9,781 nt of DNA. It comes from Syntrophaceae bacterium UBA5761 (GTDB taxonomy: Bacteria; Desulfobacterota; Syntrophia; Syntrophales; UBA4778). Every line of letters begins with the position of its first letter. Position 1 is the first letter of the stretch. Position numbers and translations under genes: made by a program. This document shows positions 7,327-9,781 of the stretch, in pieces. The notes under the pieces were generated by a model, which was given only the letters and a program-made list of their open reading frames with translations, was not told the DNA's origin and ran no database searches. The DNA lies in contig DIEZ01000065.1 in NCBI GenBank assembly GCA_002418885.1, forward strand, positions 593-10,373, read 5' to 3'.

Positions 7327-7439
7327 CCCGGCCGACCTTGTCGGTAAAAACTCTCTTGGGGTATCTTTTCCCCTGCCGGGCCATAGCTTGTTGACGATGG
7401 AGTCGCCTTTCGACAAGTGCTCCTTCCGCTCCTTTCGTC
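7327..7439 (-). promoter_or_regulatory. Potentially structured RNA element in the ligase leader
   Basis: Just after the predicted transcription start the minus strand can form two compact structures. First, GACGA (7439-7435) pairs with TCGTC (7397-7393), enclosing GGA/TCC and GTCG-AAAGG-CGAC (7414-7402). Second, CCCGGC (7380-7375) pairs with GCCGGG (7332-7327), enclosing GGGG/CCCC (7373-7358) and CGAC-AAG-GTCG (7343-7333), a three-way junction. It matches no riboswitch consensus I know. Pairing was done by eye and covariation is untested. Confidence 0.3.
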
Positions 7440-7473
7440 GCAATCCGATTTTACCGTGTCGACAGTGTTCGGC

Positions 7474-7502
7474 ATTGTAAAGGAAAAAAAACGCTCGGTC
7501 AA
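7474..7502 (-). promoter_or_regulatory. Sigma70-type promoter reading toward the acyl-CoA ligase
   Basis: On the minus strand TTGACC (7502-7497), a 17-base spacer and TACAAT (7479-7474) form a near-consensus promoter. The spacer contains eight consecutive T (7491-7484). Initiation near 7467 would give a leader of about 790 bases before the ligase ATG. Confidence 0.55.
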
Positions 7503-7531
7503 CAAGATAGATGGTGCGTCTAAGATTCCTG

Positions 7532-7560
7532 TTGACACTCTGATTGTTTCTTCATAAGTT
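7532..7560 (+). promoter_or_regulatory. Possible sigma70-type promoter for the YgjP-like gene
   Basis: A perfect -35 hexamer TTGACA (7532-7537) is followed after 17 bases by TAAGTT (7555-7560), a weak -10. An alternative -10, CATAAG, has 15-base spacing. It is divergent from the ligase promoter 30 bases away and would leave a leader of about 135 bases. Confidence 0.4.
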
Positions 7561-7590
7561 CAAGGTCGACGGAACACTTTTCACATCAAC

Positions 7591-7620
7591 CCGCAGTGAA
7601 ACAGGCCGCAATGAAACAGG
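7591..7620. repeat. 15-bp tandem direct repeat
   Basis: CCGCAGTGAAACAGG (7591-7605) is followed immediately by CCGCAATGAAACAGG (7606-7620), one mismatch, then six T. It lies in the leader of the YgjP-like gene. Could be slippage or a paired protein-binding site. Confidence 0.6.
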
Positions 7621-7702
7621 TTTTTTGTTCGTCGCAAAGAAGCACCTGTGAATACGCCTGGTTATTGTTGCAGATGAATCAACGCACCCGACGGACGTCA
7701 CG

Positions 7703-8389
7703 ATGGATTACCGGCTTGTGAAGAGCGCAAGGAGAAAAAAGACGATCTCTCTCCAGGTAAGGAAAGGTGGCACAGTCGTCGTCCGGGCGCCCCTTCGCAC
7801 GTCGCAAGAGGAGGTAGAATCATTCCTCGAAGAAAAGAAGGCCTGGCTGCGAAAAACGGTCCTGGAGCAGAAGGAAAGAGAACGGGACTGTAGGGAGAAA
7901 ACCTTCAAGACAGGCGAGACCTTCCTCTTCCTCGGCAAATCCTACCCCCTTCGGGTCATCGAAGGCGACGGGTTCGACGGAAACGGCCCCCCGCTGAAGT
8001 TTTCCGGGGGGCGTTTTACCCTTAAAAGCGGTGAGTCCGCCGAGGGAAAAACCCATTTCGAAGTCTGGTACCGACAGAAGGCCTTCGATTACATCTTGCG
8101 CAGGACGCGGGTGTTCAGCCTGGACCTCCAATGCTTTCCCTCCTTTGTCCGGCTCAGCGACGCGCGCCGTCGCTGGGGGTCGTGCTCGTCCGACGACCGC
8201 CTCTCCATAAACTGGCGGCTGATCATGGCTCCGGCGAAAGTCATCGACTACGTCATCCTGCACGAACTCCTTCACATCAAAGAAAAAAGTCATTCCCGCC
8301 GCTTCTGGAAGCTCATGGAAATCCTCATGCCGGATTACAGGGAACACCGGTACTGGCTCAAAGAAAACGGCCATCGGCTGACCGTATAA
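7703..8389 (+). CDS. YgjP-like zinc metallopeptidase-fold protein (DUF45)
   Basis: At 228 aa this is the normal length for the YgjP/DUF45 family, a M48-related metalloprotein fold whose E. coli member has been reported as a UTP pyrophosphatase rather than a protease. The N-terminus (SARRKKTISLQVRKGG... VVVRAP) is a family beta-sheet signature. SDARRRWGSCSSDDRLSINW (152-171) is the conserved block before the active site. The zinc site is H187-E188-L-L-H191 with H197 in KSHSRRFW as probable third ligand. The chain ends normally after YWLKENGHRL. No signal peptide, so cytoplasmic. The ATG is chosen because the homologous N-terminal strand begins here; the ribosome binding site is weak. It stands as a single gene between its own promoter and the regulatory unit at 8403. 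Confidence 0.88.
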   Translation: MDYRLVKSARRKKTISLQVRKGGTVVVRAPLRTSQEEVESFLEEKKAWLRKTVLEQKERERDCREKTFKTGETFLFLGKSYPLRVIEGDGFDGNGPPLKFSGGRFTLKSGESAEGKTHFEVWYRQKAFDYILRRTRVFSLDLQCFPSFVRLSDARRRWGSCSSDDRLSINWRLIMAPAKVIDYVILHELLHIKEKSHSRRFWKLMEILMPDYREHRYWLKENGHRLTV

Positions 8390-8402
8390 GGCAACAAAAT
8401 CC

Positions 8403-8432
8403 TTGACTGGAGGCGAAGGTTTCGCGTATCTT
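8403..8432 (+). promoter_or_regulatory. Promoter with operator-like palindrome in its spacer
   Basis: TTGACT (8403-8408) and TATCTT (8427-8432) are 18 bases apart. The spacer contains the perfect dyad GCGAA-GGT-TTCGC (8413-8425), a position typical of repressor operators. It begins 13 bases after the YgjP-like stop codon. Confidence 0.5.
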
Positions 8433-8438
8433 CCACAA

Positions 8439-8540
8439 ATCTTTGCATGTCCGTTCGCTGATTCAGTCTCGCAAAGGCCCTGAAGGGTTATCAAAGATGC
8501 CCGGCCAACCCCGCTTCCGACAGTCAGAGCGGGGTTTTTC
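8439..8540 (+). ncRNA. Candidate small RNA or transcription attenuator leader
   Basis: The stretch between the promoter above and the terminator at 8507-8539 would give a transcript of about 100 bases. CTTTGC (8441-8446) pairs with GCAAAG (8471-8476). GGCCC (8476-8480) pairs with GGGTT (8485-8489) around a TGAA loop. GGGTT could instead pair with AACCC (8507-8511), the 5' arm of the terminator, so an antiterminator is possible. It resembles no known RNA family I can name, including 6S, SRP and common riboswitches. Confidence 0.35.
8507..8539 (+). terminator. Rho-independent terminator before the DUF2156 gene
   Basis: AACCCCGCT (8507-8515) pairs perfectly with AGCGGGGTT (8528-8536) around a 12-base loop and is followed by TTTTT (8535-8539). 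It ends 36 bases before the chosen ATG of the next gene, so it either ends a small RNA or attenuates that gene. Confidence 0.75.
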
Positions 8541-8543
8541 GTG

Positions 8544-8552
8544 TGATATATT
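8544..8552 (+). promoter_or_regulatory. Possible extended -10 promoter for DUF2156-feoAB
   Basis: TGATATATT just after the terminator fits an extended -10 element (TGn-TATATT) with no clear -35. Initiation near 8559 would place the DUF2156 gene and feoAB under their own start, independent of the unit at 8403-8540. Confidence 0.3.
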
Positions 8553-8575
8553 TTGCTTCATCGGGTACAGTCTGC

Positions 8576-9427
8576 ATGAAAATCGAAAAAATAAGCCTTT
8601 CCCATCGTACCCTCATAAGCGGCCGATTCGCCGCGCTGAATACGAACATTTCTGACTTTACCTTTGTCAACGTCTTCCTGTTCCGGGATGTCTATCACTA
8701 CAGTCTTGTCGAGAATGACTATACCGTGATCGGCTGCCAGATGGAAGACGGCAATCCCTGCTGGATGCCGCTCGACGACCTCCGGACCATCCCCAGAGAA
8801 CACCTAATCCGGATCCTGGAGAAGCATGGCGTCCTCTTCCCGGTGCCGGAAGAGTGGCTCGATGCCTTCCAGGGTCCCGAGTTTTCCCTTTCATACAAGG
8901 CGGGCGAGCAGGATTATCTCTACGGGGTCGAAAAGATGGCCACCTTCCGGGGTAGGAGGATGAACCGGAAAAGAAACCGCCTGAAGCAATTCCTCTCCCT
9001 CTACCGACACGAGGCGGAAGAACTCACCCCTGGCAGGCTTCCGGATGCCATTGGAATCCTCGAGGCCTGGCAGGCGGAAACAGGCCTCGAAGAGGAGGGA
9101 ACGGATTACCGGCCATGCCTTGAAGCGCTGCACCTATCGGAGCCTCTGCATCTCGACGGGAGGGTCTATTACGTGGAGGGAGAGCCGGCCGGGTTCCTTG
9201 TAGGGGAGAGTTTGAACCGCTCAACATACGTGATCCACTTCGCAAAAGGGATAAAGTCGTACAAGGGCCTCTATGAATTCATGTTCAACGACGCGGCGAA
9301 ACGCCTGCTCAACCGGTATGAGTTCCTCAACCTCGAAGAGGACCTGGGAAGAGAATCCCTCCGGGTCGCCAAGTCGGCCTACGACCCCGACCTTCTGGTG
9401 AAGAAATTCCGGGTGAGTCTGAAATAG
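8576..9427 (+). CDS. DUF2156 protein (phosphatidylglycerol lysyltransferase C-terminal-like, GNAT fold)
   Basis: At 283 aa from the ATG at 8576 it matches stand-alone DUF2156 proteins, related to the C-terminal acyltransferase domain of MprF-type lysyl-phosphatidylglycerol synthases but lacking the membrane flippase part. Visible family marks are DYLYGVEKMATFRGRRMNRK (113-132) with the basic R/K-rich loop, the second GNAT repeat GRVYYVEGEPAGFLVGE (195-211), and HFAKGIKSYKGLYEFMF (221-237) followed by the FLNLEEDLGRESLR block. Cytoplasmic or membrane-associated. The substrate is unknown and aminoacyl transfer to lipid is only suggested by homology. A GTG at 8543 is in frame but sits 4 bases from a terminator, so the ATG is preferred. 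The downstream FeoAB start is 10 bases away, pointing to one operon. Confidence 0.83.
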   Translation: MKIEKISLSHRTLISGRFAALNTNISDFTFVNVFLFRDVYHYSLVENDYTVIGCQMEDGNPCWMPLDDLRTIPREHLIRILEKHGVLFPVPEEWLDAFQGPEFSLSYKAGEQDYLYGVEKMATFRGRRMNRKRNRLKQFLSLYRHEAEELTPGRLPDAIGILEAWQAETGLEEEGTDYRPCLEALHLSEPLHLDGRVYYVEGEPAGFLVGESLNRSTYVIHFAKGIKSYKGLYEFMFNDAAKRLLNRYEFLNLEEDLGRESLRVAKSAYDPDLLVKKFRVSLK

Positions 9428-9437
9428 GGCCAACCGT

Positions 9438-9781
9438 ATGGATAGAATGGGTAAAGACCTGGCAGCACTGCCTTCTCTCAGCGAGGGGGAAGAGGGTATC
9501 ATCCAGGAGATCACGGGCGGCCACGTCCTGGCGAGTCGCCTTGCCGGGTTGGGTATCGTACCCGGCGCCAGGGTCAAACTGCTCCGAGGCAGCGGCGGTC
9601 CCGTCATCGTCGAGGTGGCCGGGACGCGGGTTGCGCTGGGCGCGGGGGAGGCGTCCAAGATCATGCTGTGCCGGGTCGAGCCGGCGCCTGTCGAAGAGCC
9701 GGCGGAGTGCAAGACCCTGCTGGTAGCGCTGGCCGGCCAGCCGAACGTCGGCAAATCCACGGTCTTCAACATCCTGACCGG
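9438..9781 (+). CDS. feoB: FeoA-FeoB fusion ferrous iron transporter, N-terminal part only
   Basis: The 114 complete residues before the edge show a FeoA-type SH3-like domain (about 12-80; LPSLSEGEEGIIQEITG, SRLAGLGIVPGARVKLL, GTRVALGAGEASKIM) joined by a short linker (81-92) to the G-domain of FeoB, whose Walker A/G1 motif GQPNVGKST is at 100-108 followed by VFNILTG. FeoB is the inner-membrane Fe(II) transporter with a cytoplasmic GTPase domain, and FeoA is its accessory domain, here covalently fused as in a number of anaerobes. The start may be ATG 9438 or the in-frame ATG 9447; AGGG at 9426-9429, overlapping the upstream stop, favours 9438. The membrane part is outside the window. Confidence 0.9.
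   Translation, partial: MDRMGKDLAALPSLSEGEEGIIQEITGGHVLASRLAGLGIVPGARVKLLRGSGGPVIVEVAGTRVALGAGEASKIMLCRVEPAPVEEPAECKTLLVALAGQPNVGKSTVFNILT

Larger units (their letters stand above)
6677..7473 (-). other. About 0.8 kb untranslated leader or decayed region upstream of the ligase
   Basis: No recognisable gene lies between the ligase start and the promoter at 7474-7502. Short frames are open on both strands. On the minus strand one (about 7305-7113) ends in proline-rich low-complexity sequence caused by a C-run at 7141-7147. It overlaps by GTGA the next frame (7116-6865, 83 codons, containing INALSQMQYIGAVKVAKEV). The second looks fairly protein-like but I cannot assign it, so it could be a remnant of a broken gene. 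If the promoter is real, all of this is the 5' leader of the ligase transcript. Confidence 0.4.

Noticed and set aside
7260..7480. Known riboswitch or group II intron piece in the ligase leader
   Set aside because: Compared from memory with TPP, cobalamin, c-di-GMP, purine, fluoride and guanidine consensus cores and with intron domain 5; no match. A covariance-model search would settle it.
7113..7538. Full 141-codon minus-strand frame starting at 7538
   Set aside because: Its start lies upstream of the predicted transcription start (about 7467) and it runs through the promoter. Only the part after about 7305 is worth considering, and that ends in low-complexity proline.
7591..7620. CRISPR-like direct repeat
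   Set aside because: Only two adjacent 15-bp copies with no spacers and no cas genes nearby.
8413..8425. Fur box in the 8403-8432 promoter
   Set aside because: The dyad GCGAAGGTTTCGC is GC-rich and does not resemble the AT-rich GATAATGATAATCATTATC consensus.
8439..8540. tRNA, 6S or SRP RNA
   Set aside because: No cloverleaf, no T-arm consensus, and no SRP GGAAGGAAGCAG-type loop or 6S bubble; only local hairpins and a terminator.

Overview
The window looks like chromosomal DNA of a Gram-negative, probably anaerobic bacterium, most likely a deltaproteobacterium in the broad sense (Desulfobacterota-like). This is inferred from the gene mix: FAD-dependent thymidylate synthase, a FeoA-FeoB fusion, a Ste24-type membrane protease, a SpoIIAA-like protein, an FmdB-type zinc ribbon and a fatty acyl-CoA ligase. 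No rRNA, tRNA, CRISPR array or intact mobile element is visible, so the taxonomic call is soft. Most genes are GC-rich (sampled 60-base lines about 36-37 G+C). The acyl-CoA ligase gene is clearly lower (about 28-31 per 60).

Layout. (1) 1-831, minus: the N-terminal 277 residues of a YprB-like DEDD exonuclease running off the left edge, preceded by a doubtful 70-codon frame that overlaps its start by 4 bases (GTGA). (2) 1000-4880, plus: a good sigma70-type promoter, then a tandem-domain ThyX and a Ste24/CAAX-type M48 protease only 46 bases apart (probably one transcript), a terminator hairpin over the protease stop codon, an FmdB-family zinc-ribbon protein and a SpoIIAA-like protein. (3) 4979-5006: a 12-bp perfect hairpin separating convergent units. 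(4) 5033-6676, minus: an AMP-forming acyl-CoA ligase. (5) 6677-7702: about 1 kb without a recognisable gene. It has a strong minus-strand promoter far upstream of the ligase, a potentially structured leader, short open frames and a divergent plus-strand promoter. (6) 7703-9781, plus: a YgjP-like metallohydrolase; a short promoter-to-terminator unit (candidate small RNA or attenuator with an operator-like palindrome); a DUF2156 acyltransferase-like protein; and the start of a FeoA-FeoB ferrous iron transporter cut by the right edge.

How they work together. ThyX (dTMP synthesis), Ste24 and the two small proteins look like ordinary housekeeping neighbours rather than one pathway. DUF2156 and FeoAB are 10 bases apart and probably cotranscribed. 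The items most worth a second look are the tandem ThyX, whose two domains each keep a different half of the ThyX signature; the 8403-8540 promoter/palindrome/terminator unit; and the long structured leader upstream of the acyl-CoA ligase. No complete, clearly novel multi-gene system was recognised.
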